From: PALSA-1003 sp963791945
GTDB lineage: Bacteria > Pseudomonadota > Gammaproteobacteria > Burkholderiales > Casimicrobiaceae
DNA length: 64,000 nt
Direction of reading: 5' to 3'
Assembly (NCBI GenBank): GCA_963791945.1
Contig: CAWBUD010000002.1
Coordinates: 3,534,001-3,598,000, forward strand
Part shown: positions 26,420-35,309 of the stretch, in pieces
How the letters are laid out: every line of letters begins with the position of its first letter
Position numbering within the stretch: the first letter of the stretch is position 1
Notes under the pieces: generated by a model
What the model was told of the DNA's origin: nothing
The model's database searches: none
What the model saw: the letters and a program-made list of their open reading frames with translations, nothing else
Position numbers and translations under genes: made by a program

Positions 26420-27325
26420 ATGCAGTGGAACGGTGTCTTTCCGGCCGTCACGACCAAGATGAGATCGGACGGATCGCTCGATCTGCCGGCTACCCAGGCA
26501 AGCATTGACCGGCTCATCAAGGGGGGCGTCTCGGCCGTCATCGTGCTTCCCATGCTGGGCGAAAACGCGTCGCTGGAACCGCGCGAAAAGGAAGCGGTGA
26601 TCCGGGCCAGCAAGGAAGCTGCAGCAGGACGCGTCCCGCTCCTCTCCGGACTCGCCGAAATCTCGACGGAGAGCGCGACGCGCACGGCGCAGTCGTTCCA
26701 GAGCTACGGCGCCGAAGGGCTCATGGTGTTTCCTAGCCTCGCTTACGTGACCGACGCACGCGAGACGGCGCAGTGGTACAAGGCGATCGCGGCGGCGAGC
26801 GACCTCCCAATCATGATCTACAACAATCCGCTCGCGTACAAGGTGGACGTGACACCGGCGGTGCTCCGCGAGTTGGTCGGCACCCCGACGATCCAGTGCA
26901 TCAAGGAGGAATCCGGCGACATCCGACGCGTCACTGACATCTACAATGCCCTCGGCGAGCGTTTCAACGTCTTCTGCGGTGTCGATGACCTGATCGTGGA
27001 AAGCCTTGCGCTGGGCGCCACCGGGTGGGTGTCGGGAATGACCAACGCCTGGCCCAGGGAGTGCGTCGCACTGTTCAGCGCCTGCACCGCTGGACGGTTT
27101 AAGCAGGCGCGGGAGCTGTATCGGCTTCTCACCCCGGCATTCCATCTCGACACGCACGTGAAGCTCGTGCAGTACATCAAGCTCGCGGAACATCTGGTCT
27201 GCGGGGCGCCGGAATGGGTGCGCGCGCCCCGATTGCCTCTGGCTGGCGAGGAGCGCGAACGCGTGTCCTCGATCATCAAGGCAGCGATCGAAGGGCTTCG
27301 TTCGACTCCGCTACCCTCAGTGTGA
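26420..27325 (+). CDS. DHDPS-family enzyme, probable pyrroline-hydroxycarboxylate deaminase type
   Basis: A 301-residue DapA-superfamily barrel. Schiff-base Lys is in IQCIKEESGDIRR and catalytic Tyr in IMIYNNPLAYKVD; the N-terminus WNGVFPAVTTKMRSDGSLD and the GENASL segment fit. In hydroxyproline pathways a member of this family deaminates and dehydrates 1-pyrroline-4-hydroxy-2-carboxylate. Because this operon also holds an amino-acid importer, a prolidase-type enzyme and, nearby, a proline-racemase-superfamily enzyme, that role is a reasonable inference, but other keto-acid lyase activities are possible. It is the first gene after the GntR-type operator. Confidence 0.85.
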   Translation: MQWNGVFPAVTTKMRSDGSLDLPATQASIDRLIKGGVSAVIVLPMLGENASLEPREKEAVIRASKEAAAGRVPLLSGLAEISTESATRTAQSFQSYGAEGLMVFPSLAYVTDARETAQWYKAIAAASDLPIMIYNNPLAYKVDVTPAVLRELVGTPTIQCIKEESGDIRRVTDIYNALGERFNVFCGVDDLIVESLALGATGWVSGMTNAWPRECVALFSACTAGRFKQARELYRLLTPAFHLDTHVKLVQYIKLAEHLVCGAPEWVRAPRLPLAGEERERVSSIIKAAIEGLRSTPLPSV

Positions 27326-27365
27326 CGGAGCTACATCTCCGCACGCGGCCGCCTGCGCCGGGCGC

Positions 27366-28031
27366 ATGGGCTATACCTTCCACTTCCGCGACGTCTTTGC
27401 CGCGCAGGATGCCCTGCTCGCGGGACTCGCCCTGACGGTTCAGCTTACCGCCACGACCATCGTGTTCGGCTTCCTGATCGGCCTGGGTGTAGCGGTCGCC
27501 AGCGTGTATGGCCCGCGCTGGGCGAAGGCGGTTGCGCAAGGCTATGTCGAGATGATCCGCAACACGCCGCTGCTGGTGCAGCTGTTCATCGTTTTTTTTG
27601 GTCTCCCGAGCCTCGGACTCAAGCTCGACGTGATTCCTGTCGCGACGATCGGGCTCGCTATCAATCTCGGCGGCTACGCCGCCGAGATCCTGCGAGCGGG
27701 TATCGAAAGCATCCCCCGCTCGCAAGCCGAGGCAGGCGTCGCGATTGGTCTTACGCGCGCACAAATCTTCCGCCATATCATCTTCATTCCGGCGCTCAGG
27801 AACGTGTACCCGTCCCTCACGAGCCAGTTCATCCTGCTGATGCTGGCAACGAGCGTCGCGTCGCAGATCGCCACGCCGGAGCTGTTCTACGCAGGCTCCA
27901 TAATTCAATCCCGCACATATCGCGACTTCGAGGTCTACACCGTGATCGCGATCGTGTACCTTCTACTCGCACTGTTGCTGCGCGTCCTGTTGATGCTGGC
28001 TTATCGATTGCTGTTCCGGCGTCGCCGATGA
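27366..28031 (+). CDS. Polar amino-acid ABC transporter permease (HisM/GlnP family)
   Basis: A 221-residue inner-membrane protein with five helices. The family block 'VEMIRNTPLLVQLFIVFFGLP' is followed by NLGGYAAEILRAGIESIPRS and the EAA loop EAGVAIGLTRAQIFRHIIFI. It starts 40 bp after the DHDPS-family gene and overlaps the second permease by 4 bp (ATGA). The two permeases form the membrane channel of an importer. Confidence 0.92.
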   Translation: MGYTFHFRDVFAAQDALLAGLALTVQLTATTIVFGFLIGLGVAVASVYGPRWAKAVAQGYVEMIRNTPLLVQLFIVFFGLPSLGLKLDVIPVATIGLAINLGGYAAEILRAGIESIPRSQAEAGVAIGLTRAQIFRHIIFIPALRNVYPSLTSQFILLMLATSVASQIATPELFYAGSIIQSRTYRDFEVYTVIAIVYLLLALLLRVLLMLAYRLLFRRRR

Positions 28032-28678
28032 TCCGCGACTTGAGCTGGGTCGACCCGCTGTACCTCGTTTTCGCACTGCGCTGGACAGTGCTCCTGACCC
28101 TATTCGCGCTCTTCGGGGGAGCTCCGCTCGCGCTGCTAGTCGCCTCCCTAGGCAACCAGGCCCATGCGACCGCGCGTCTCATATCACGGGCCTACATCGG
28201 ACTCGTTCAGGGGATCCCCCTGCTCGCGTGGCTGTTCCTGTTCTTCTTCGGGTTCCCTATCTTCGGCGTCGATATGCCCGCGTGGCTCGCGGCGACGTGC
28301 GCGTTCTCCGTCTACACGGGAGCGTTTCTCGGCGAGATCTGGCGTGGAGCGCTGCAGTCGATCCCTAAGACTCAATGGGAAGCGTCTGCGTCGATGGGCA
28401 TGTCGTATTTCGAGCAACTGCGCCACATCATCATCCCACAGGCCGTCCGCATCGCGACCCCGCCAACGGTCGGCTTCGTCATGCAACTGATCAAGAACAC
28501 TTCGCTCGCCTCCGTTATCGGTTTCGTCGAGCTGACGCGCGAGGGACAGATGACCGCTGCGGCAACACTTTCGCAGCTGGCCGTGTACACAATGGTCGGC
28601 GCGCTGTACTTCGCGCTGTGCTATCCGCTCACCCGATGCAGTCGATTGCTGGAACGGAGGCTACGTGGCGCTCGTTGA
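28028..28678 (+). CDS. Polar amino-acid ABC transporter permease (second subunit)
   Basis: A 216-residue permease with five helices, the block YIGLVQGIPLLAWLFLFFFG, an EAA loop (EASASMGMSYFEQLRHIIIP) and VMQLIKNTSLASVIGFVELT, the typical C-terminal block. It overlaps the first permease by 4 bp and the ATPase gene by 14 bp, so expression is coupled. Confidence 0.92.
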   Translation: MIRDLSWVDPLYLVFALRWTVLLTLFALFGGAPLALLVASLGNQAHATARLISRAYIGLVQGIPLLAWLFLFFFGFPIFGVDMPAWLAATCAFSVYTGAFLGEIWRGALQSIPKTQWEASASMGMSYFEQLRHIIIPQAVRIATPPTVGFVMQLIKNTSLASVIGFVELTREGQMTAAATLSQLAVYTMVGALYFALCYPLTRCSRLLERRLRGAR

Positions 28679-29396
28679 GCTGCGGTCGGTGGTGAAGCGC
28701 TACGGCGATCACGTCGTGCTCGACAACGTGGACCTCTCCGTCGAGAAAGGCGAGCTCATCGCGATCATCGGCCGCTCGGGTTCCGGCAAGAGCACGCTAC
28801 TCCGTTGCGTCAACGGCCTCGAGTCGATCCAGTCGGGTGAGCTCGTTGTGGACGGCGTTGCGGTGCACGAGCCAAATGCCAACCTGCGCGCGCTGCGGGC
28901 GCGCATCGGTTTCGTCTTCCAGAGCTATAACCTCTTTCCGCACCTCAACGTCGAGCGGAATATCACGCTCGGTCCGACGATCGTCGAGGGCTTACCGCTC
29001 ACTAAAGCGGCTGAACTTGCGCGCGAAGCGTTGAGGAAGGTTGGCCTCGCAGAAAAGATCCACGCCTACCCAGACGAGCTCTCCGGCGGCCAGCAGCAGC
29101 GTGTGGCGATCGCGCGTTCGCTCGCTATGTCACCGATGCTCATGCTTCTCGATGAGATTACGTCCGCGCTCGATCCCGAGCTCGTTGGCGAGGTGTTGCG
29201 CGTTCTGGAGTCGATGGCTCGGGAGGGCATGACGATGCTATTGGTCACACACGAGATGAATTTCGCACGCCGGGTCGCCTCGCGTGTGTTGTTCATGCAT
29301 CAGGGCAAGATATGGGAGCAAGGTCCGGCGGGCGCGCTGTTCGGAGCACCGAAGACCGAGGAGCTTCGCAATTTCCTCGGCGCAGTCCTCAATTGA
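28665..29396 (+). CDS. Polar amino-acid ABC transporter ATPase (GlnQ/HisP family)
   Basis: A 243-residue ATPase starting at a GTG inside the upstream gene. Walker A GRSGSGKST, Q-loop FVFQSYNLFPHLNVERNITL, signature LSGGQQQR, and 'MLLLDEITSALDPE', where the usual DEPT reads DEIT as in some members. H-loop VTHEMNFARRVASR. It powers the amino-acid importer with the two permeases and the receptor at 29472. Confidence 0.93.
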   Translation: MALVELRSVVKRYGDHVVLDNVDLSVEKGELIAIIGRSGSGKSTLLRCVNGLESIQSGELVVDGVAVHEPNANLRALRARIGFVFQSYNLFPHLNVERNITLGPTIVEGLPLTKAAELAREALRKVGLAEKIHAYPDELSGGQQQRVAIARSLAMSPMLMLLDEITSALDPELVGEVLRVLESMAREGMTMLLVTHEMNFARRVASRVLFMHQGKIWEQGPAGALFGAPKTEELRNFLGAVLN

Positions 29397-29471
29397 TGTC
29401 GGGTCCGGCTGCCGCATGACAAGGGCGATCGGAGGGTACTTTTCGTGAGAGTGAAACGGAGGAGACAAGCG

Positions 29472-30257
29472 ATGATACGGCAGATAGTGAAGGCAATGGC
29501 GCTCGTGGGTATGGCGATCGGGCTCGCGGGCCCCGCACACGCAGACAAGTTCGCGGACGTGCTCTCCAAGGGCGTGATTCGCATTGGCATACCGGCGGAC
29601 CTCCCGCCGTTCGGTTTCCAGAGTGCGAGTCGGGAGCCGGAGGGATTCGACATCGATCTGGCGCAGATGGTGGGCAAGTCGCTCGGCGTGAAAGTTGAGC
29701 TCGTGCCGCTGACCGGCGCAAATCGCATTCCGTACCTCCTTACCGACAAGGTCGACATCACCGTCTCGCTGATGGGTCTCACGCCGGAGCGTGCAAAACA
29801 GGTTTGGTTCAGCGCGCCGTACGCGAGCACCTCGTTGGCGGTTTTTGGGCCGAAGAACCTGGCAGTCCATTCCGCGGCGGAACTCAAGAATTACAAAGTC
29901 GCGGCGGCGAAGGGCAACACCGAGGAGACCGCGTTGACCGAGATGAACCCCCAGGCCGACATCATGCGGATGGAAAACGATTCAGCGGCCGCCGCGGCGT
30001 ATCTATCGGGGCAGGCGCAGCTCTTCGCGTGCAGCAGCTTTGTCGCCGTCGAGCTTGCGAAGAAGAACCCGAACAAGGAGTTTGATCTCAAGTTCGTCAT
30101 TCGTCCCAGCCCAGGTCACATGGGTGTGAAGATGGGCGAGGCGAACATGCTGCAGTGGCTCAATTCGTTTATCTTCTTCAACAAGATCAACGGCGAGCTC
30201 GACAAGCTGCACATGAAGTGGCTCGGCCGGCACATGGACCCTTTGCCGACGCTGTGA
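29472..30257 (+). CDS. Amino-acid ABC transporter periplasmic binding protein (family 3)
   Basis: A 261-residue receptor. The ATG at 29472 has a GGAGGAG Shine-Dalgarno 8 bp upstream, better than the GTG at 29445. The signal peptide ends GPAHADK. SBP-family-3 landmarks follow: GVIRIGIPADLPPFGFQSAS, EPEGFDIDLAQMVGKSLGVK and the hinge region KVAAAKGNTEETALTEMNP. The Asp and Arg that normally grip the amino-acid backbone sit in these blocks. By context it should bind proline, hydroxyproline or a related amino acid. Confidence 0.9.
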   Translation: MIRQIVKAMALVGMAIGLAGPAHADKFADVLSKGVIRIGIPADLPPFGFQSASREPEGFDIDLAQMVGKSLGVKVELVPLTGANRIPYLLTDKVDITVSLMGLTPERAKQVWFSAPYASTSLAVFGPKNLAVHSAAELKNYKVAAAKGNTEETALTEMNPQADIMRMENDSAAAAAYLSGQAQLFACSSFVAVELAKKNPNKEFDLKFVIRPSPGHMGVKMGEANMLQWLNSFIFFNKINGELDKLHMKWLGRHMDPLPTL

Positions 30258-30362
30258 TGGCCTCACCGCGGTCGACGCTGCGCCGGGGCTGACGAGTGTC
30301 CCGGCGCTACGTCGCTCGTGCGCTAAGATCAAGCTCCACCTCGTTTAGGACACGGAGCTAAC

Positions 30363-31595
30363 ATGCCGGTGACCCCGATCCTCTTTCGCCATGCACGCGT
30401 TCTTGATGTGGTCGGCGGATCAGTGCTTGCCGAGCACGATGTGCTGGTACTCGACGGTCGGATCAAGGAGATTTCGGAAGCTCCGATCAAAGCCAGCGGT
30501 GCCGCCGTCATAGACGTCAAAGGACGTGTACTGATGCCGGGGCTATGTGACGCGCACGTGCACACCGTCAGCTCGACCAATAGCTTCCTCGAGCTCCAGA
30601 CGTGGTCGCCGTTCTACGCGGCGAGCCGCATGATCGGCGTGCTGAAGGGCATGCTGCACCGCGGCTTCACAACGGTGCGCGACGCCGGCGGCGCCGACTT
30701 CGGCATCGCGGCGGCGGTCGAGGAGGGCTACGTCGAGGGGCCCCGCATCCTCCATTGTGGCAAGGCATTGTCGCAGACCGGCGGGCATGGGGACATGCGC
30801 CGTCCGGGCGAGAATCTCGAGCAATGTCTCTGCTGCCCGGGTCTCGGCCGTATCTGCGATGGCGTCGCGGAGGTGCGCCGCGCCGTGCGCGACGAGGTAC
30901 GCAAAGGCGCAACGCACATTAAGCTGATGGTGTCGGGTGGCATCGCGTCGCCGACCGATCGGATCGCGAGCACGCAGTTCTCGATGGAGGAGATCAGGGC
31001 GGCGGTGGAGGAGGCCGAAGCCGCCAATCTCTATTGTATGGGGCACGCGTACACTGCACGGGCGATACGCCGGGCGCTGGAGTGCGGGGTGCGCTCGATC
31101 GAGCACGGCAACCTTGTCGATGAGGAGACCGCGGGACTATACGTCGAGAAAGGCGCGTTCTTCGTGCCTACGCTGGTAATTCTGTTCACCATGGCGAAGG
31201 AAGGCGAGAAGCACGGATTGCTTCCACATGTCATTGCCAAAGTTCCAGAGGTCTTAGAGGCGGGCACGCGTGCGCTCGACATCTGCCATCGCCGCGGCGT
31301 CAAAATCGCGTATGGAACCGACCTCCTCGGCACGATGCATGATCGCCAGTCCGAGGAATTCTTGATTCGCGCCGAGATCCAGAAGCCGATCGAGGTGATC
31401 CGGTCGGCGACCTCGATCGCTGCCGACCTTTTCCAGATGAGCGGTGAGATCGGCGTCGTCGCCGAAGGGGCGCGGGCAGACCTGCTCGTGGTCGATGGCG
31501 ATCCGACGGAGAACCTTCAGCTATTGCAGAACCAGGGTCGGCATCTCAAGGCCATCATGAAGGACGGACGGTTCTACAAGAACGAGTTGGCGTGA
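30363..31595 (+). CDS. Amidohydrolase, prolidase (Xaa-Pro dipeptidase) type
   Basis: A 410-residue metal-dependent amidohydrolase. Metal ligands are seen as DAHVHT (His-x-His), Lys in HIKLMVSGGI, GHAYT and EHGN histidines, and the final Asp in AYGTDLLGT; the C-terminal strand EGARADLLVVDGDPTENLQL closes the urease-like barrel. Members of this group hydrolyse Xaa-Pro or N-acyl amino-acid substrates. In this operon it could release proline or hydroxyproline from dipeptides after uptake. No signal peptide, so it is cytoplasmic. Confidence 0.85.
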   Translation: MPVTPILFRHARVLDVVGGSVLAEHDVLVLDGRIKEISEAPIKASGAAVIDVKGRVLMPGLCDAHVHTVSSTNSFLELQTWSPFYAASRMIGVLKGMLHRGFTTVRDAGGADFGIAAAVEEGYVEGPRILHCGKALSQTGGHGDMRRPGENLEQCLCCPGLGRICDGVAEVRRAVRDEVRKGATHIKLMVSGGIASPTDRIASTQFSMEEIRAAVEEAEAANLYCMGHAYTARAIRRALECGVRSIEHGNLVDEETAGLYVEKGAFFVPTLVILFTMAKEGEKHGLLPHVIAKVPEVLEAGTRALDICHRRGVKIAYGTDLLGTMHDRQSEEFLIRAEIQKPIEVIRSATSIAADLFQMSGEIGVVAEGARADLLVVDGDPTENLQLLQNQGRHLKAIMKDGRFYKNELA

Positions 31596-31640
31596 GGCGC
31601 AAGTACAAGACTCGCATGAGTCGCCTGTTCGCTAGCGCCG

Positions 31641-32447
31641 TCACGAAGCGGCATTTTCGCTCTTCTCGATCCGCGCTAGGATCGCGTCGAGGGCCTTAGA
31701 ACAGGCCGGGAAGACTCCGTGATTCGCGAGATCGTTGGCGAACTGCTCGTTGAGCCCGCCCCTCGTCTTGAACTCGGCAGACAGCTCCGCGAAGGGAAGC
31801 GAGGAGTGCAACGGGACCTCAGAAAGGCCCCAGAACATCCGTGCCACGTATTCGCGGGCCGTCGCGGAGGAGACTTGGTGAGCGGCCAGCCATGAGCTTA
31901 GCGTGTCGAGAAAGGCGAAGAAGGACGCCATCGCAGCGGTGGTCGTGAACAGCGCGCGGAATTCTTCCTCCGTTGCGGCCTGGAATGCGGTGCCCACGCG
32001 AGCGAACAGCGCAGCGACCACCGGATCGGACGGGAAGATAGCCGTAGGTGAGAGCCGCATGGCAGCCGTCGGCTGCGGAACGGCGCAGCTCACCGTCGTT
32101 GCCGGCGTGACGAGCGACGCCACGCGCTGCCGCGAAAACGTGGCGATGAGACTGATGATCAGCTGGTCCTTCCGAAACCGCAGAGCTTCAAGGACGCCGG
32201 TGGCGATTTGCGGCCGCACGGCGAGGAAAACAATGTCGCTGGCATCGACCACGGCCTGGTTGCTCGAAGCAATGTGAACAGCGCGATGAGCCGCGGCAAG
32301 ACGCTGCGCCACTTCGGCATTGCGCGGCGACAGGTAGATCGGCTGCGTGGCGCCCGGCGCTGCACGCAGGCCTGTGACGATTGCGGTTGTGATCGTCCCG
32401 GTGCCGACGAATCCCAGCCGTGTGTCCTCGATCTCGTCGCTCTTCAT
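31641..32447 (-). CDS. Pyrroline-5-carboxylate-reductase-like oxidoreductase
   Basis: A 268-residue ProC-like protein starting at ATG 32445-32447, inside the stop of the upstream gene (4-bp overlap). Rossmann motif LGFVGTGTITTAIVTGLRAA binds NAD(P)H; VDASDIVFLAVRPQIATGVL and the region ATTVSCAVPQPTAAMRLSPT (where biosynthetic ProC has 'RxMPNTPA') follow. The divergence at that segment and the partner gene suggest reduction of a pyrroline carboxylate in a catabolic pathway rather than proline synthesis. Confidence 0.8.
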   Translation of the reverse strand: MKSDEIEDTRLGFVGTGTITTAIVTGLRAAPGATQPIYLSPRNAEVAQRLAAAHRAVHIASSNQAVVDASDIVFLAVRPQIATGVLEALRFRKDQLIISLIATFSRQRVASLVTPATTVSCAVPQPTAAMRLSPTAIFPSDPVVAALFARVGTAFQAATEEEFRALFTTTAAMASFFAFLDTLSSWLAAHQVSSATAREYVARMFWGLSEVPLHSSLPFAELSAEFKTRGGLNEQFANDLANHGVFPACSKALDAILARIEKSENAAS

Positions 32448-33472
32448 CTGAACCAGGTATCCGGCAGCCGGTAGCCCCGTGGAAACGGGTCTTCGGGATC
32501 GATGCCGTAGTGCGACACGCCGGTGAGCCAAGCCCGTCCGGCGATCTGCGGAATGACCGCAGTGATGTTCCCGACGACGCCGGTGGCGGCAACCGTGCAA
32601 TCGAAGACCGTGTCGAGGACCGAAAGGTGACGGAAGGGTTCGCCAACCCCCAGCTGGCCACGCGCGTGCAGCAGCGCGAGCCGGGCGGACGAGCCGGTGC
32701 CACAGGGACAGCGATCGAGCCGTCCCGGCGAGACCACAACGGCGTTCTTCGACGTCTTGACGCCGTTCGAGAGATACACCGGCCCGGCGAACTCCGTCTG
32801 GTTGATTGTGTGGATGCCCGGGTTTTCCGGATGGACCGACGGAAGCTGCTCTGCTACCGCGGCCTTAATCGCCTCGCCCACGCTGACCAGGTCGCGCGCC
32901 TCGTCGCGGGAAAGGACGAAGCCAACATCGGCGGCGTCCACGATGCAATAGATCATGCCGCCGTAGGCGACATCGACGCGCAGGGTGCCGATCCCGGGAA
33001 CCTCGACCCGCGCATCCCGGTGCATCACGAACGACGCAACGTTGCGGAAGATGATGCGCCTGCAGCGTCCGCCCGCGCACTCCGCTTGCACTTCGACGAG
33101 TCCTGCGGGCGTGTCCACGCGCACGGTCGTTACCGGCTCCTGCATGGGCACGATGCCGGTCTCCAGCGCGACGGCAACCGTACACAAGAGGTTCGATCCG
33201 GACATCGGCGGGAAGTAGTCGGACTCCATCACGATGACGCCGATGTCGGCCGCGGGTGAGCACGGCGGAGTGATGAGGCTGACCGCGGCATTGACACTGC
33301 CGCGTGGATCGAAGAGCAGCATGTCGCGCAGCCAGGGACTGTCCTTTTCGAGGTTCACCATGCGCTCGAACATGGTCGCTCCCCGGGGCGGCAACACACC
33401 GCCGGTGATCACGCGTCCCACTTCCCCTTCCGCGTGTGCGCCGACAACAGTCACGAGGCGTTCAAGCCTCAT
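32444..33472 (-). CDS. Proline racemase superfamily enzyme with Ser/Cys catalytic pair
   Basis: A 342-residue enzyme starting at ATG 33470-33472; a longer open frame upstream runs antisense through the GntR gene and is not credible. The first catalytic position is Ser (S91 in PPMSGSNLLC), where racemases and 4-hydroxyproline epimerases have Cys. The second is Cys (C257 in DRCPCGTGSSA). In this superfamily Cys/Cys members are racemases or epimerases, Cys/Thr members are trans-3-hydroxyproline dehydratases, and Ser/Cys members have been linked to both hydroxyproline reactions. The ProC-like partner fits dehydratase activity followed by imine reduction. Divergent from the GntR gene. Confidence 0.87.
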   Translation of the reverse strand: MRLERLVTVVGAHAEGEVGRVITGGVLPPRGATMFERMVNLEKDSPWLRDMLLFDPRGSVNAAVSLITPPCSPAADIGVIVMESDYFPPMSGSNLLCTVAVALETGIVPMQEPVTTVRVDTPAGLVEVQAECAGGRCRRIIFRNVASFVMHRDARVEVPGIGTLRVDVAYGGMIYCIVDAADVGFVLSRDEARDLVSVGEAIKAAVAEQLPSVHPENPGIHTINQTEFAGPVYLSNGVKTSKNAVVVSPGRLDRCPCGTGSSARLALLHARGQLGVGEPFRHLSVLDTVFDCTVAATGVVGNITAVIPQIAGRAWLTGVSHYGIDPEDPFPRGYRLPDTWFR

Positions 33473-33555
33473 GCTCGCGGCCCCACGGGTAGGAGGGCGG
33501 TTCGCGCGGACTGGATCGTCTCCGCGCGGTTTGCGGACGTGCGCACCGATCGCAT

Positions 33556-33581
33556 ATTGGATACAATAATGCAAGTTGCAT
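33556..33581. promoter_or_regulatory. Operator pair in the divergent GntR/racemase promoter
   Basis: ATTGGATACAAT (33556-33567) matches 11 of 12 bases of the site before the operon at 26420; it contains a TACAAT -10-like hexamer. Two bp later ATGCAA-G-TTGCAT (33569-33581) is a perfect dyad. Both lie between the divergent starts at 33472 and 33638, fitting autoregulation by the FCD protein. Confidence 0.6.
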
Positions 33582-33637
33582 GCAGTCGTGTCAACGGCGA
33601 CGGCTGACTGTGACACTATGCACAGCGCGGGAGAACC

Positions 33638-34357
33638 ATGAGGATCAAGCCTGCCGCAGCCATCATCAAGCGCCAGACCGTCACCGGCTCGGTCGCCGAG
33701 GAGCTTCGGCGACGCATCGTGAGCGGCGAATACGCGGGAGGCGATCAGATCCGTCAGGAGGCGGTCGCTGAGGAACTTGGCGTGAGCCGCATCCCGATCC
33801 GCGAAGCCCTGCTGCAACTCGAAGCGGAAGGGCTGGTCGTCATCCATACGCACAAGGGTGCGGTTGTCGCTTCGCTCAGCGCAGAGGACGCTGTCGACCT
33901 GTTCGAGGCGAGGCTGGTCCTCGAGACGCTGTTGCTCAAGAAAGCGGTTGCCGCGGCGACATCGGACGACATCACTCGCGTCGAAGCATGCATGAAGGAA
34001 TACGAACGTGCGGTGAGGAACGCGTCGAGTCCTGAGACGCTCAGCCGTCTCAACTGGGCCTTTCATACCGCGCTGTGTGAGCCGGCGCAGCGACCACGCA
34101 TGATGGCGATACTGCTGTCGTTGTACACGGCCACGGACCGGTACCTGCGCCTGCAGATCGAGACCCCGCGAGCGAAGGCAAAGGCGCTTGGCGACCACCG
34201 CGCACTCTTCGATGCGTTCAAGGCAGGCCGCGCGGCAACCTGCGCCCGGCTGATCAAGGCGCATATTAGCGGCGCTTACGACGATGTGATGAAGCAGCTT
34301 CGCAAGGTAGGAGACGGCGATCAGAACCCCCACAGCGTGCCGCAGCTCGGGGGCTGA
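33638..34357 (+). CDS. GntR-family regulator, FCD subfamily
   Basis: A 239-residue regulator. The winged helix covers about residues 12-75 (SVAEELRRRIVSGEYAGGDQ, then AEELGVSRIPIREALLQLEA), followed by an all-helical FCD ligand domain with the metal or ligand residues in VDLFEARLVLE, LNWAFHTALCEPA and the C-terminal DHRALFDAFKAGRAATCARL. It is placed between the racemase-family gene and downstream genes, and its candidate operator also precedes the transport/catabolic operon at 26420, so it likely coordinates both units. Confidence 0.9.
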   Translation: MRIKPAAAIIKRQTVTGSVAEELRRRIVSGEYAGGDQIRQEAVAEELGVSRIPIREALLQLEAEGLVVIHTHKGAVVASLSAEDAVDLFEARLVLETLLLKKAVAAATSDDITRVEACMKEYERAVRNASSPETLSRLNWAFHTALCEPAQRPRMMAILLSLYTATDRYLRLQIETPRAKAKALGDHRALFDAFKAGRAATCARLIKAHISGAYDDVMKQLRKVGDGDQNPHSVPQLGG

Positions 34358-34559
34358 AGCTCATCCACGCGGGCCGTTGTGGCTCGCCGCGCCGCGACTG
34401 TCCGGCGGCGTCGATCACACGACTACTGTATGACGAAGGCGACGCCTTCCATAATGCGAAAACTCTATGCCGCCGGAGCTCGCCGAGCGCCGCTGCCGTT
34501 CGCGACCGGCTTCGCGCTCAGCGTCAGCAGCGCTTTGCGCCTGCACCCTGTCTGATCCG

Positions 34560-35234
34560 ATGGTCGTCGATCGCTCGCTGCCGACGCGTCCGGTCGCGGT
34601 GCTGCTGGACTTCGATGGCGTCATCGTCCAGTCCGTCCAACTCAAGGCCGACGCTTTCCTGCGGATCTACACCGATGAGGATCCTGCCAAGCTTGCCGCG
34701 TTACTCGCCTACCAGAGCACTCACGGCGGGGTGACTCGCCGAGTCAAGTTCCAGTATTTCGAGGAACGGATCTTCGGTCGACCGGCAGACGACGCTCGTA
34801 TCGAAGAACTCTCGCGCCGCTACACGGAGTTGGTGCACGACTCCGTGCTCGCGTGTCCGCTGGTCGAGGGAGCGGCGGCATTTCTAAGCATAGTCTACGG
34901 CCAAGCCGACATGCACGTCGTCTCTGGAACACCCGTTGAGGAGCTTACTGACATCGTTCGCCAGCGCCAACTGAGACACTACTTCGCGAGCTTGCATGGC
35001 GCGCCTCAGACCAAACCGGAAGCCTTCCTGCGCATCGTCTCCCGAGGCGCCTACCCGCCGCACGAGGTCTTGGCGATCGGCGATGCGTCGACCGAGTACG
35101 ACGCTGCGGCGGCGCTCGGCATCCCGTTTCTCGGCATCGTCGCCGCTGGTGAGCCGAACCTTTTTCCGCCGGCTGTCCCGACGCTGCCTACCCTCGTAAG
35201 CCTCGCCGAAAGGCTCGGTTTCCGTAGGGTTTAG
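34560..35234 (+). CDS. HAD-superfamily hydrolase
   Basis: A 224-residue phosphatase-like protein. HAD motif I LLDFDGVIVQS (nucleophile first Asp), motif II VVSGTP, motif III Lys in TKPEAFLRI, and motif IV GDASTEYDAA are all present. An alpha-helical C1 cap lies between I and II. Start ATG 34560 chosen because the upstream 31 codons are arginine-rich and unlike the family; Shine-Dalgarno weak. The substrate is unknown. It follows the GntR gene by about 200 bp and ends just before an att-like repeat. Confidence 0.82.
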   Translation: MVVDRSLPTRPVAVLLDFDGVIVQSVQLKADAFLRIYTDEDPAKLAALLAYQSTHGGVTRRVKFQYFEERIFGRPADDARIEELSRRYTELVHDSVLACPLVEGAAAFLSIVYGQADMHVVSGTPVEELTDIVRQRQLRHYFASLHGAPQTKPEAFLRIVSRGAYPPHEVLAIGDASTEYDAAAALGIPFLGIVAAGEPNLFPPAVPTLPTLVSLAERLGFRRV

Positions 35235-35309
35235 GTGCCGCGTACCACGTGTTTGGGACTACCTTCAGCGCCTGAATCTTGGCGCCCCGGTGCATTGATG
35301 ACTGGTAGG

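Noticed and set aside
33473..34333. 287-codon N-terminal extension of the proline-racemase-family frame
   Set aside because: It would run antisense through the GntR gene and its operators; the family begins at MRLERL (33472).
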